A stretch of 64,000 nucleotides of DNA, taken from Solimonas variicoloris DSM 15731. Its GTDB lineage: Bacteria > Pseudomonadota > Gammaproteobacteria > Nevskiales > Nevskiaceae. Position numbers and translations under genes: made by a program. The stretch covers positions 1 to 64,000 of the forward strand of contig NZ_KB907935.1 in assembly GCF_000382285.1 (NCBI RefSeq), written 5' to 3'. Positions 63,985-64,000 of the stretch are shown here, in pieces (the stretch's first letter is position 1; each line of letters opens with the position of its first letter). The notes below the pieces were generated by a model. The model saw only the letters and a list, made by a program, of their open reading frames with translations, did not search any database and was not told the DNA's origin.

Positions 63985-64000
63985 GGCACGCGTCGTTCTC

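Overview
The window is a GC-rich bacterial chromosome segment with gammaproteobacterial gene order. The run nadB, rpoE, rseA, mucB, mucD, lepA, lepB, DUF4845, rnc, era, recO, pdxJ, acpS matches the order known from Pseudomonas and its relatives. So do gacS beside cysM and rlmD, and nagZ, purine salvage, csiV and mfd in a row. The mucD lipoprotein, TonB receptor, S9 and M28 peptidases and a GlyGly-CTERM protease fit a free-living, protein-degrading member of the Xanthomonadales/Nevskiales side of the class. I cannot fix the genus from sequence alone.

Layout. 1-2289: the tail of an IS3-family transposase cuts the 3' end off an RHS-repeat gene. 2398-9649: peptide use, with an S9/M28 exported peptidase operon, a proton-dependent peptide transporter and a lysyl-endopeptidase-like protease. 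9793-15225: succinate dehydrogenase (sdhCDAB) with assembly factors on both sides (DUF1674/SDHAF4-like and ygfZ upstream, sdhE and ygfX downstream). 15230-27975: nadB, the sigma-E envelope-stress system, and the lepA to acpS housekeeping run. 28009-33350: gacS/barA-type kinase, cysM, a DEDDy exonuclease and rlmD. 33472-33986: a repeat element with hairpin ends. 34021-37333: a tightly overlapped group of CYTH protein, L,D-transpeptidase, nagZ, phosphoribosyltransferase and methylthioinosine phosphorylase. 37365-45546: DUF4105 protein, orphan lipoprotein, csiV, mfd and a second M28 peptidase. 45773-50692: ferrous iron uptake (feoAB with a small Cys-rich protein) under a probable Fur box, then a TonB receptor. 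50806-58205: clpB, an HNH protein, DUF1631, a LOG protein, a small charged protein and YjbQ.

58278-63273: an intact tRNA-Ala(CGC) is the target of a 4.92 kb integrated element bounded by exact 50-bp direct repeats of the tRNA 3' end. The element has lower GC than its surroundings. It carries an AlpA-like regulator, a winged-helix replication-type protein, a region with a 19-bp perfect inverted repeat and DnaA-box-like sites (possible origin), a divergent XRE repressor/lipoprotein pair over a palindromic operator, two small ORFs behind a 16-bp palindrome, and a tyrosine integrase at the far end. Between the tRNA and the AlpA-like gene lies about 0.5 kb rich in hairpins. This small element is the most promising undescribed system in the window. 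After it come the displaced tRNA terminator and a LON substrate-binding-domain protein.
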